From positions 186,001 to 250,000 of the forward strand of contig CBDHHF010000014.1 of the NCBI GenBank assembly GCA_965263205.1: a stretch of 64,000 nt of DNA, given 5' to 3'. A program made the position numbers and the translations under genes. The notes under the pieces are model-generated. The model was not told where the DNA came from, did no database searches, and worked only from the letters and a program-made list of their open reading frames with translations. Positions 9,404-16,907 of the stretch are shown one piece after another. Position 1 is the stretch's first letter, and the number at the start of each line of letters is the position of its first letter. The stretch comes from JBCCIM01 sp965263205 (lineage in GTDB: Bacteria > Bacteroidota > Rhodothermia > Rhodothermales > JAHQVL01).

Positions 9404-9740
9404 GGTTGTGAATCGATTTCGATGAAACATCGAGCGCTTTGTGAATGAAGTTGCGTATTGAGATTGGTGAGGAAAATTCATGCGCAGCGTTTCGGTTCAG
9501 CCCGCAAAGGGGTCGGTTTGCCTGGATTAGCCCAGTGGATGAACCGGTGCGTTACATCAGTACTGAATTAATGAACTATTAACGCTGCACCCGAATACAG
9601 AAAGTACAAACATTTACAGGCGAAGCTATGGTGTTTTCGCTCACAGGCGCGGGTGTTTTTACGCACGCACGCCATAGGTTTTAACGCACAGAAACCGGCG
9701 CTTTTAACACGAATAACACACGACATTCCAATAAAGAACC
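9404..9740. other. Divergent intergenic region, no gene seen
   Basis: Separates the T9SS cargo gene from the pyrophosphatase-like gene. It presumably holds both promoters. No recognisable operator, RNA or repeat was found. Confidence 0.4.
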
Positions 9741-10139
9741 GTGGAACGACAACTTCTAGACATTTCCCCTACGCAAATCAATTGGGCTGCCTGGGAAACG
9801 CTGATCGAAAGGAATGGCATTACAATCGACCGTCCCTTCGCCTCGTCCCATCCAACACACGCATCAATCATTTATCCGATAGATTATGGCTATGTAAACG
9901 ATACGTTGAGCACGGATGGAGAAGAGGTGGATATCTTCTGTGGCTCAGCCAACAATAAACTCGTTGCAATCATCCAGACTGCGGATTTCAGGAAAGGTGA
10001 CCGCGAAATCAAGTTGATCTACAACTGCACCCCGGCAGAGATCTACCTGGTCAACGGGTTTATTAACTATGATCAGAAACTGATGCAGGGCCGGCTGACG
10101 ATGCGCCAGGAGATGAAGGTGTTGTGGGAGAAAAGTTGA
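9741..10139 (+). CDS. Inorganic pyrophosphatase-like protein
   Basis: A 132-residue protein resembling the core of family I soluble pyrophosphatases, which hydrolyse pyrophosphate. The segment IIYPIDYGYVNDTLSTDG corresponds to the conserved PxNYGxIPxTxxxDG part, and DGEEVDIFC to the metal-binding signature. The middle Asp of that signature is replaced by Glu. It is shorter than the usual 170-220 residues and lacks the final part of the fold. It may be a divergent pyrophosphatase or a family member with another role. The start is GTG. Confidence 0.65.
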   Translation: MERQLLDISPTQINWAAWETLIERNGITIDRPFASSHPTHASIIYPIDYGYVNDTLSTDGEEVDIFCGSANNKLVAIIQTADFRKGDREIKLIYNCTPAEIYLVNGFINYDQKLMQGRLTMRQEMKVLWEKS

Positions 10140-10254
10140 TTGCTGAATGTAGATCGAAGAATGCTGATCTGCACTAACCCCGTCGTCGTGCGCCCTACGA
10201 AGGATCTCTTCTAGCCTGGCACCGGGTTTGAATATCGAATATCGAACAAGGAAC
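10140..10254 (+). repeat. Degenerate dispersed repeat interrupted by a MITE
   Basis: GCTGATCTG...GAAGGATCTCTTCTAGCCTGG matches the repeat block at 5871-5927 imperfectly. It continues into AATATCGAATATCGAACAAGGAAC. That sequence resumes after the MITE at 10615 (ACCGATTTTCGAAGT), so one intergenic repeat was split by the element. Confidence 0.6.
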
Positions 10255-10605
10255 CAGGGGTGTTCAGAAAAATAGTAGCTAGCAGAGATGCATTTGTTTT
10301 CAACAAATCAGCGCGTGGATGTCCACCAAATGCGTGGCGATGTGCGGTGGGTGCTTTTATCGAAGCGTTTTCCTGAATAAAATTCAGGAGGATCTGCGCG
10401 TAAGGAGATAAAAGCGCGCGTTTTATTTGGTGGTGCCCTTTTCTTTGGTTCGTTTCTTTTGGGGCCCTGTTTTGTTTTCGGGTAAAAGAAATGAACGTAC
10501 GCAACCTACACCAGGGAACAGTAGCTTACTGCACAAGATGTGTATTCCTTGCTGGAATGGCCATGAGCGCCAACATTGGATAAAGATTTTTTCTGAACAC
10601 CCCTG
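10255..10605. mobile_element. MITE-like element with 18-bp TIRs and 9-bp duplication
   Basis: The 351-bp element starts with CAGGGGTGTTCAGAAAAA (10255-10272) and ends with its exact complement (10588-10605). It is flanked by the perfect 9-bp direct repeat ACAAGGAAC (10246-10254 and 10606-10614). The first 10 bases equal those of the IS4-family element at 264-1559, but the remaining TIR bases differ. It was therefore probably mobilised by a sister IS4 transposase. It carries no transposase. A minus-strand open frame of 97 codons crosses the left end and is not credible as a gene of the element. Confidence 0.88.
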
Positions 10606-10771
10606 ACAAGGAACACCGATTTTCGAAGTTACTTTTTATGCAGCAATCAAAGCCCAGCTGGCGAATCCATCCAATTTAGGTTCAAAAAACGACTTTTGGG
10701 GTTTATATGAAATTCCTGTAAGGCAATAGAACCAAAAAAGAATTGCGGCGTTTTACGCATCCCAACAAAAT

Positions 10772-10844
10772 GATTCCGTAGCTCAGTTGGTAGAGCATCT
10801 GACTTTTAATCAGAGGGTCCCAGGTTCGAGCCCTGGCGGAATCA
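10772..10844 (+). tRNA. tRNA-Lys (anticodon UUU)
   Basis: A 73-nt cloverleaf. The acceptor GATTCCG pairs with CGGAATC. The anticodon stem CTGA/TCAG encloses loop CTTTTAA, giving anticodon UUU. The T-arm is CCAGG-TTCGAGC-CCTGG. CCA is not encoded. Confidence 0.97.
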
Positions 10845-10849
10845 CAAGA

Positions 10850-10918
10850 AATGCCGAATTACGAATGCCGAGTGCCGAATTTTTAATTCGAAACTCGGCA
10901 TTCGACATTCGGCACTTC
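10850..10918. repeat. Inter-tRNA palindromic repeat
   Basis: Built from AATGCCGA/TCGGCATT units. GAATGCCGAGT at 10863-10873 pairs with ACTCGGCATTC at 10893-10903. AGTGCCGAAT at 10871-10880 can alternatively pair with ATTCGGCACT at 10907-10916. It lies between two tRNA genes and may be a processing or repeat hairpin. Confidence 0.65.
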
Positions 10919-10930
10919 AGATATCCCCTC

Positions 10931-11014
10931 GCCCGGGTGGCGGAATTGGTAGACGCGCCGTCTTGAGGGGGCGGTGGCCGCAAGGCCGTGCTGGTTCGAT
11001 TCCAGTCCCGGGCA
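10931..11014 (+). tRNA. tRNA-Leu (anticodon GAG)
   Basis: An 84-nt class II cloverleaf with a long variable arm (GGCC-GCAA-GGCC). The acceptor GCCCGGG pairs with CCCGGGC. The anticodon stem CCGTC/GGCGG encloses loop TTGAGGG, giving GAG. The T-arm loop is TTCGATT. CCA is not encoded. It is probably transcribed with tRNA-Lys. Confidence 0.96.
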
Positions 11015-11022
11015 CATCGAAG

Positions 11023-11058
11023 AAACCCCTAAGCAACGGACTGTTCTTAGGGGTTTTT
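11023..11058 (+). terminator. Terminator after the tRNA pair
   Basis: An 11-bp stem, AAACCCCTAAG at 11023-11033 with CTTAGGGGTTT at 11046-11056, followed by T residues. It starts 9 nt after tRNA-Leu. Confidence 0.9.
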
Positions 11059-11067
11059 GCTTTTCTG

Positions 11068-11472
11068 CTATCGCTGGGCAATTCCTCCCTCCTGTTCTCC
11101 TCCTTTTTTCTTTTTCCGATTGAACTTAATACGAAGCGTCGCTCGCGGCTTAACCATAGCCATGTAAAACATCGAACAGGACGTTTCGGTGACGTTGTGG
11201 TATTGGCTTAGACCAACAATGCCAAGATGGCGCGCTCTGGGACTAAAATCAAACGTCAGACTTACCTGCCTGTCCGATGGTGTCGGAGGGCAATACGCTC
11301 TGTAGAAAGGACTCTCATAGGGATGGCGCTCATAGTCTGGTGAAGCATTTTCTGAATAATGATTGGATTGCAAATACGGAGCGGTTGCCATGTCTGTAGA
11401 GCGACAACCTGTGCTCCACATTCCAAAAAAGAAAATCACTAAAACACGAGTGTATACATGGATTTGTGTCAT
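11068..11472 (-). CDS. Small hypothetical lipoprotein
   Basis: 134 residues with ATG start. A short hydrophobic segment (VLVIFFFGMW) ends in a lipobox-like STGC at about residues 20-23, then a polar domain with a Lys-rich C-terminus (RKKKK). No domain is recognised. It is isolated, directly beyond the tRNA terminator, with no operon partner. The lipobox is the only support, so it could be spurious. Confidence 0.4.
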   Translation of the reverse strand: MTQIHVYTRVLVIFFFGMWSTGCRSTDMATAPYLQSNHYSENASPDYERHPYESPFYRAYCPPTPSDRQVSLTFDFSPRARHLGIVGLSQYHNVTETSCSMFYMAMVKPRATLRIKFNRKKKKGGEQEGGIAQR

Positions 11473-11927
11473 ATCGATGAGCCAGTATATTGATACAGAT
11501 GACCACTCCGAAGTCCACAGAATCAGGACTTCGGCAATGTGTACGAGATTTGCTAAAGTGGACGGAGGGGCTCAAACCTGGTCGGTGAACTGCATTCCTG
11601 TACAGAGCGCAATAGCTCAACGAAGCTTCTGAAGCCAAGGGTACTGCGGCTTGTATTTCTGCACTGCTAATTCTGCGCTGCTATTTCTGCACTCACCTGA
11701 CTTTTGATTTGCACGCAGGGTGAAGCGGAGAACAGATAATGATTGGACGTTCGTCTTTCGTGTTGAATTGCCAGACTAATAAATCATCATCAACTTTTTT
11801 GCACGTTGCTGAAAAAAGCTTCTTGATTGTCTGCACGCCCTAACAGTTAACGTATTCATAAAACTGAAATCAATCACCTAATTCAGCCAATTATGACAAC
11901 GTTACTTGTACAATGCGCATAAATACA
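11473..11927. other. Intergenic gap, no gene seen
   Basis: Short repeats TTTCTGCACTGCTAATTCTGC/GCTGCTATTTCTGCACT occur near 11655-11690. Otherwise nothing beyond possible promoter sequence was found. Confidence 0.35.
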
Positions 11928-11957
11928 AATAGCCCCGTCTGGCTGGACGAGGCTATT
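11928..11957 (-). terminator. Probable terminator of the serine hydrolase gene
   Basis: AATAGCC(C)CGTC at 11928-11939 pairs with GACG(A)GGCTATT at 11946-11957, with one mismatch. On the minus strand it is followed by the T-rich TTGTATTT. It lies 43 bp beyond the stop codon. Confidence 0.7.
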
Positions 11958-12000
11958 GACAATAAAGAAATGGCTAATCCGCAGCTAACTCGCTAAAGTC

Positions 12001-13752
12001 TTAATTAACCCGCTTCGCCAGCGCTGTTTGTCCCCCCTGAAACAAGGTCAATTGTGTGGCTTTGCCTCCTTCATCTACATCGAAGGCGATCTGCGCGTCG
12101 ACTACCTTCAGGAAGAATTTGGTCTCTGTTTCGGCGTATACCTCAAACCGGGGCTGTCCGGTTGCCTGGACATACAACTGCCTGCCGGCCTGCGTGACGG
12201 TTATTTTGAACGCCGGACTGATTGCATATTCACCAACATAGCCGGCAAGGACATCTGCTGCCACATCTATTTCCTGACCTATTGCAGGGTCCACTTCAAC
12301 TCCCAGTTCAGCCAATTTCTCTTTGGCGTTTTCGTTTCGTGGATTCAATGCCAGCGATTTCTCATAATTCGCAATGGCCTGCTGTTTATTGCCGCCTTCC
12401 ATGTACGCTTCCCCAAGGCTATCCCAGGTATTAAAGGCTTCAGGATACGTCTCCGTATTGAGCTCAAAAACGACGATAGCTGCATCCGTATTCCCTTGCT
12501 GCAGTAACGCATAGCCAAGGCCATTCATGCGCTGTTCAGAAAACTCGTAGGCGTTCTGTTGATCAGCATACAGCTTCCGATATCGCTTTACCGCAGCATC
12601 TACACCCTTAGACTGGATAACTTCTGACATTTCCATATCGATGGGCTTCTTTGGCATTTCGGCCTGAAAGTCATAAAGGACATTAAAGATCTGGTTGCTG
12701 ATGCCTTCCAGGTCTGCACCTCCCGTGTTGTTGAGTAAAACAACAAGGTGCCCATCTTCCGGTGCACGTTCGATGATTGTATTAAAACCATTGATTCCGC
12801 CTCCATGCCCAATGATAAGCGCTTTCTTTTTTCCTTTACCAAAGGCTCGATCATCCTCTATCCCCCAGCCATATCCATACCGGTTCATGTAAGGGGTAAA
12901 CATTTTCTCTTTCAAGTCAGCGGATAAGACATCCTCCGTATACAATGCGCGATCCCACAAATAGAGGTCTTCTACGGTCGAATACAGAGAGCCGGCTGCA
13001 TAAGGCAGTGACATATCCAAATAAGGTGCGGTTACATAGCCATTTGCCCCTCGATTATACCCTGCTGCCCGCTTTTTCAAGATAGCATCGTGCGTATCAT
13101 AACCCGAGTGCTTCATATTGAGCGGATCAAAGATATAGGCCTGTAGTGCATCAGCATACGACATGCCCGTCACCTTTTCGATGATCACGCCAAGCAGGAA
13201 ATAGCCGGAATTGTTGTAACGCCACGTGCTGCCAGGCTCAAATTCCAGCGGCAAACCGGAGAATGTCTCGACAAACGCCGTCGGTGAATAAGGATCGCGA
13301 AATTGCTCGCCAAATTCGGGTAATCCCGTATAACTTGGGATGCCAGAGGTGTGCACCAATAGATGATGGATGCTCACTTTGTTTGCAACCTCTTCGGGAT
13401 AATCGGAGAGGTGTTTACTGATCAGATCGTCTGTGGACAGCTTCCCCTCGGCTTCGAGCTGCAAAATTAATGCTGCGGTAAATTGCTTGGTGATAGAGCC
13501 CAACCTGAAGCGCGTATCCGCTTCATTTGGCATATCCCATTCCATGTTGGCAAGGCCATAGCCTTTTTTGAAAATGACCTTCCCTTTCTCGGCAACAAGC
13601 ACGGACCCGTTGAACAAGCCATAGTCATGGTACGCTTCGACGAGCTTGTCGATTTGGGCGGCCTTCTTTTGCGCATTGACCGGCGCGACAAAGAATACGA
13701 CTGCAAAGCACAGCACAAACAGGCGGAGTACAGGGGCAATTTGGATAGACAT
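12001..13752 (-). CDS. Serine hydrolase (class C beta-lactamase/DD-peptidase family) with TPRs
   Basis: A 583-residue exported protein. The signal peptide runs to about residue 28 (APVNAQ). The beta-lactamase-fold domain (about 35-370) carries SITK (Ser86, Lys89), the YNN motif in WRYNNSGY (about 180) and the HGG motif in GHGGGINGF (about 318). Two or three TPR-like helices follow (about 400-490), and a C-terminal beta domain (about 505-583) of the type found in periplasmic beta-lactamase-related hydrolases. Family members are D-aminopeptidases, esterases or penicillin-binding proteins; the substrate cannot be deduced. It stands as its own unit, with a terminator downstream. Confidence 0.87.
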   Translation of the reverse strand: MSIQIAPVLRLFVLCFAVVFFVAPVNAQKKAAQIDKLVEAYHDYGLFNGSVLVAEKGKVIFKKGYGLANMEWDMPNEADTRFRLGSITKQFTAALILQLEAEGKLSTDDLISKHLSDYPEEVANKVSIHHLLVHTSGIPSYTGLPEFGEQFRDPYSPTAFVETFSGLPLEFEPGSTWRYNNSGYFLLGVIIEKVTGMSYADALQAYIFDPLNMKHSGYDTHDAILKKRAAGYNRGANGYVTAPYLDMSLPYAAGSLYSTVEDLYLWDRALYTEDVLSADLKEKMFTPYMNRYGYGWGIEDDRAFGKGKKKALIIGHGGGINGFNTIIERAPEDGHLVVLLNNTGGADLEGISNQIFNVLYDFQAEMPKKPIDMEMSEVIQSKGVDAAVKRYRKLYADQQNAYEFSEQRMNGLGYALLQQGNTDAAIVVFELNTETYPEAFNTWDSLGEAYMEGGNKQQAIANYEKSLALNPRNENAKEKLAELGVEVDPAIGQEIDVAADVLAGYVGEYAISPAFKITVTQAGRQLYVQATGQPRFEVYAETETKFFLKVVDAQIAFDVDEGGKATQLTLFQGGQTALAKRVN

Positions 13753-13842
13753 TGGCGCTGGGGTGATTGCGTGAAACCTACCCTTGCTGCCTACGCAACA
13801 TCCACGTAGCAGTTACAAGTGACCGCTATTTGACCGCAGCAA

Positions 13843-14301
13843 TTAAAAGAAGAACAGTCCGCGACCGTATGGCAAGAACGGCCAGGGAATCCCAACGATG
13901 ACAACAAGCAAACACAACCCGATCCAGATCAGCAGTAACTTGTGTTTGCGCGCAGGATCAGTCTCTCTTTTTGAACGGGCAACGCCTACATGCCCCAATG
14001 CAATGGCGATAAGCATGATCACAAAATGCTCCGCGACAAAGAAGCGCACCGAAGCATTTGCCATTGTTTCAGCCATGTTGCCGAACGCTGCCTGCATGAG
14101 CGGACTAACGAAGAAATAAAGCGCCAGCCCAAGAATGAATTGGATATTCAGCGCCCAGAAAAGTACAAGAGCTGCGTTTTTGTCTGTGCTTGTATATGTC
14201 CCTTTCTTCATACCACCGATGCTTCTGAAAAGAATCAGTACCATGCTTATCAACAATATCCAGCGGATCCAGGAATGCAATCCCAGCACAACAGTGTACA
14301 T
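13843..14301 (-). CDS. Four-helix conserved membrane protein (cytochrome b-like)
   Basis: 152 residues with four predicted membrane segments (about 5-25, 45-65, 85-105 and 122-142). It starts MYTVVLGLHSWIRW. Conserved-looking His residues in LHSWIRW, AEHFVIM and LGHVGVA and the family's appearance suggest a small b-type cytochrome-like protein. Heme binding is not proven. It lies upstream of the serine hydrolase on the same strand with a 90-bp gap. Confidence 0.6.
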   Translation of the reverse strand: MYTVVLGLHSWIRWILLISMVLILFRSIGGMKKGTYTSTDKNAALVLFWALNIQFILGLALYFFVSPLMQAAFGNMAETMANASVRFFVAEHFVIMLIAIALGHVGVARSKRETDPARKHKLLLIWIGLCLLVVIVGIPWPFLPYGRGLFFF

Positions 14302-14471
14302 AATCTGACCACAGTTTAGTTAACGTTCAGCCCAATATACTACGGGAGACTCATTAAATGACTGCTTCAAGAACATTTAAAGACATGCGCACGCCAGTCT
14401 CTGGTTTTATTTGATGGCAGACCTTTTTATTATGCTCACAACGCTCTTTCTGTTTATCTGCTTTCGTTACC

Positions 14472-15563
14472 ATGAATAGTCGCCTTGCGCTTATCGTCTT
14501 CCCCCTTATGCTGATTGCCTACACCGGCTGCAGCGAAGCGACATCAGATGCTACGTGGGTCCAGTCGGAACAAGCCGCTCTGATCACGAGCGCCACATTC
14601 ATTTATGAAACGGCGCCTTTTCCCTCTGCACACGCGTCAACCATCGTTGAAACACCTATCGGAATGGCCGCGGCATGGTTTGGTGGCACCGAGGAACGCG
14701 ACCCTGATGTCGGCATTTGGTTTTCGCGCCTAACAGCATCAGGATGGTCGACGCCGGTAGAAGTTGCAAACGGTGTGCAAGCAGATGGCACCCGCTACCC
14801 CACCTGGAACCCGGTTCTCTTCCAGGCACCCGACGGCCCGCTGTTGCTGTTTTACAAAGCCGGACCAAGCCCCAGTACATGGTGGGGACTCGTGCGTATT
14901 TCTGAAGATAATGGGGAATCATGGTCGCAAGAAACTCGCCTCCCCCATGGTATTCTCGGCCCAATTCGCGCAAAACCCGTGCTGATGCCAGACACAACGC
15001 TTCTCGCGGGCTCAAGTACCGAGCACGATGGTTGGGTAGTACACATGGAGCGCCTGCTTAATCCGGGTACAAACAGTATGTGGACCGCGGATTACCTCGC
15101 AGATTCGACATCGTGGGAGAAAACACCCAACCTCAATGATCCCGAAATCATGGGGGCTATCCAACCTACCATTCTGGCCCATAGCCCGGAGCGCATTCAG
15201 ATCCTGTGCCGATCTGTGCAAGGTGTAATCACAGAAGCCTGGTCCAAAGACGGCGGAAGGACCTGGGATACTATGGAAGAAACGTTGTTACCTAATCCAA
15301 GTGCAGGGATTGATGCCCTACGATTGCAAGACGGTCGCTTTCTCCTAATCTACAACCCCACGCGCAAAGGCCGGCAAAAACTTGGCCTGGCGGTATCCGA
15401 TGATGGGGAGCAATGGACTTCGGTGAAGCTTTTAGAAAATGAGGCCGGCGAGTACTCCTACCCCGCCATGGTACAGGCTAGCGATGGACAAGTGCATATC
15501 ACGTATACCTGGCGCCGCGAGAAAATTAAACACGTTGTCGTCGATCCATCGATTATACCATAA
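14472..15563 (+). CDS. Sialidase-family (BNR repeat) lipoprotein
   Basis: A 363-residue protein of the sialidase/neuraminidase-like six-bladed propeller superfamily. The N-terminal signal ends in lipobox YTGC (about residues 16-19), predicting a lipid-anchored periplasmic or surface protein. Asp-box motifs are visible as SEDNGESW, SKDGGRTW and SDDGEQW. The early motif STIVETPIGMAAAWFGGTEE and DVGIWFSR fit the BNR_2 subgroup, many of which act on sugars other than sialic acid. It is monocistronic. The true substrate is unknown. Confidence 0.85.
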   Translation: MNSRLALIVFPLMLIAYTGCSEATSDATWVQSEQAALITSATFIYETAPFPSAHASTIVETPIGMAAAWFGGTEERDPDVGIWFSRLTASGWSTPVEVANGVQADGTRYPTWNPVLFQAPDGPLLLFYKAGPSPSTWWGLVRISEDNGESWSQETRLPHGILGPIRAKPVLMPDTTLLAGSSTEHDGWVVHMERLLNPGTNSMWTADYLADSTSWEKTPNLNDPEIMGAIQPTILAHSPERIQILCRSVQGVITEAWSKDGGRTWDTMEETLLPNPSAGIDALRLQDGRFLLIYNPTRKGRQKLGLAVSDDGEQWTSVKLLENEAGEYSYPAMVQASDGQVHITYTWRREKIKHVVVDPSIIP

Positions 15564-15568
15564 CACGC

Positions 15569-15612
15569 AAGGGCCGAACCTGCGCATGAGCGACGCAGAT
15601 CCGGCCCTTTGG
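15569..15612 (+). terminator. Terminator after the sialidase-like gene
   Basis: AAGGGCCG at 15569-15576 pairs with CGGCCCTT at 15602-15609. An inner stem CTGCG/CGCAG (15580-15584 and 15594-15598) extends it. It lies 6 bp after the stop codon, with only a short T tract. Confidence 0.7.
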
Positions 15613-15643
15613 CCCCACGGAGACACTATTTAATCGCAGTACC

Positions 15644-16660
15644 TTACCAGGAAACCCTGTCCCAAGTCTCGATCATTTTTACTGCTTGCTGAGCCAATTC
15701 AGTGAGATCTACATTATCTGTTGCCTGTGAACCTTCAATGCTCACCACACGCTCCTGATTGGCCAGGGCACGAGTGTACCCTGCATCAAGCTCCACGGCT
15801 GCCTTATATGCTCGTTCAGCGGCCCTGATAAATCCTTTGTTTTCAAGCGCCATTCCCAGGTTATTATGAAATACAGGCACCTGATCATTCAACTCAATCG
15901 CACGTGCCATTAAAGGCAACGCATCATCAAATTTCTGCTCACCAATCAGAAGATAGGCGAGGTTGTTCATCGCCCATGCATCCTCACGATTCGTGGTTAG
16001 TGCTTTCCTGTATGCAATTTCTGCTTTAGATACCTCACCTAGCTGATGCAGCGCACGGCCTTTAATTCTGTAAGCATCGCGTGCTGACGGATCGATGGCC
16101 AAAACCTTTTCAATAGCATAAAGGCTCTTCTCCGGCTCCTGCTGCGCCATGTAGGTCCGCCCCAGATTTACCCAGCTCTTGATATGTTGAGGATCGATGG
16201 ACGAAGATTTTTCAAGCGCCGTAGCAGCTTGCGCCAGGTTACCGGCGCGATGTGCAGACAGGCCAAGCATATAATATCCCCACGCATTTTTAGGCTTTTG
16301 CTGTGTGTAGCGCGTAAAGAGCTCGACGGCTTCCGAGTAATTACGATCCAGAAAGGCGGCTTCAGCCTGCTTGTATGTCACCTTGCGCGTTGTATCAACT
16401 ACTTGTGGTCTCACCGCTATCACTTCAACGTCTTCCATAACGGGCGTGGATTCCACTGAAATGGCAACGGCCGGCGTGACGTTGACTGTTTCAGACGCCG
16501 TATCCAACGCCACAGTTTGGGTTGGCGCCAACGAAACACGTTCTTCCTCAATCACACCGTATTTACCCTCGCACCCAAGGGCGAGAAAAATCATAGCGAT
16601 AAATCCCCCCACTGTAAGACTTGCAATAATTCGGGCTTTGCTTTTTACACTGATAGACAT
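15644..16660 (-). CDS. TPR-repeat lipoprotein
   Basis: 338 residues. The start at 16660 is set by a strong AAAGGAGG Shine-Dalgarno and opens on a signal with lipobox LALGC (about residues 25-29). An upstream in-frame GTG would put 18 residues before the signal. After a low-complexity linker, TPR units run from about residue 95 to 310: AEAAFLDRNYSEAVELF, GYYMLGLSAHRAGNLAQA, SWVNLGRTYMAQQEPEKS, AYRIKGRALHQLGEVSKA, AMNNLAYLLIGEQKFDDA and FHNNLGMALENKGFIRA. It is probably a scaffold in the periplasm; partners are unknown. Confidence 0.85.
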   Translation of the reverse strand: MSISVKSKARIIASLTVGGFIAMIFLALGCEGKYGVIEEERVSLAPTQTVALDTASETVNVTPAVAISVESTPVMEDVEVIAVRPQVVDTTRKVTYKQAEAAFLDRNYSEAVELFTRYTQQKPKNAWGYYMLGLSAHRAGNLAQAATALEKSSSIDPQHIKSWVNLGRTYMAQQEPEKSLYAIEKVLAIDPSARDAYRIKGRALHQLGEVSKAEIAYRKALTTNREDAWAMNNLAYLLIGEQKFDDALPLMARAIELNDQVPVFHNNLGMALENKGFIRAAERAYKAAVELDAGYTRALANQERVVSIEGSQATDNVDLTELAQQAVKMIETWDRVSW

Positions 16661-16829
16661 GGTTGTCCTCCTTTTGGTTTGTTTTGCTTGCGGCCCTGCG
16701 GCCAGGTAACTCACTGATTACAAGCAAGGGGCCAAATCCCAAAGGGAAACACAACTACACCCCACAAACCATTGCGGTGCAACAACTTACCAGCTTTATA
16801 CTTTCTTCTGTTTGGTCCTCAAAACGTGG

Positions 16830-16882
16830 ACCTGTGTCCGTAAGGACACAGGTTTCAAATTGTCGATGTGTCCATTTGGACA
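16830..16882. promoter_or_regulatory. Paired TGTCC-N4-GGACA palindromes
   Basis: Two inverted repeats of identical architecture lie 34 bp apart: TGTCCGTAAGGACA at 16835-16848, extended to 10-bp arms 16830-16853, and TGTCCATTTGGACA at 16869-16882. They sit between the uvrA-like stop codon and the TPR lipoprotein start. They may be operators or RNA hairpins ending the uvrA message; the first has a GUAA tetraloop. Confidence 0.5.
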
Positions 16883-16907
16883 TACCTGTATCTGTTAAGC
16901 TGCAAGC

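Noticed and set aside
10211..10504. 97-codon minus-strand frame within the MITE
   Set aside because: It crosses the left terminal repeat into flanking DNA, so it cannot be a native gene of the element; no motif is recognised.
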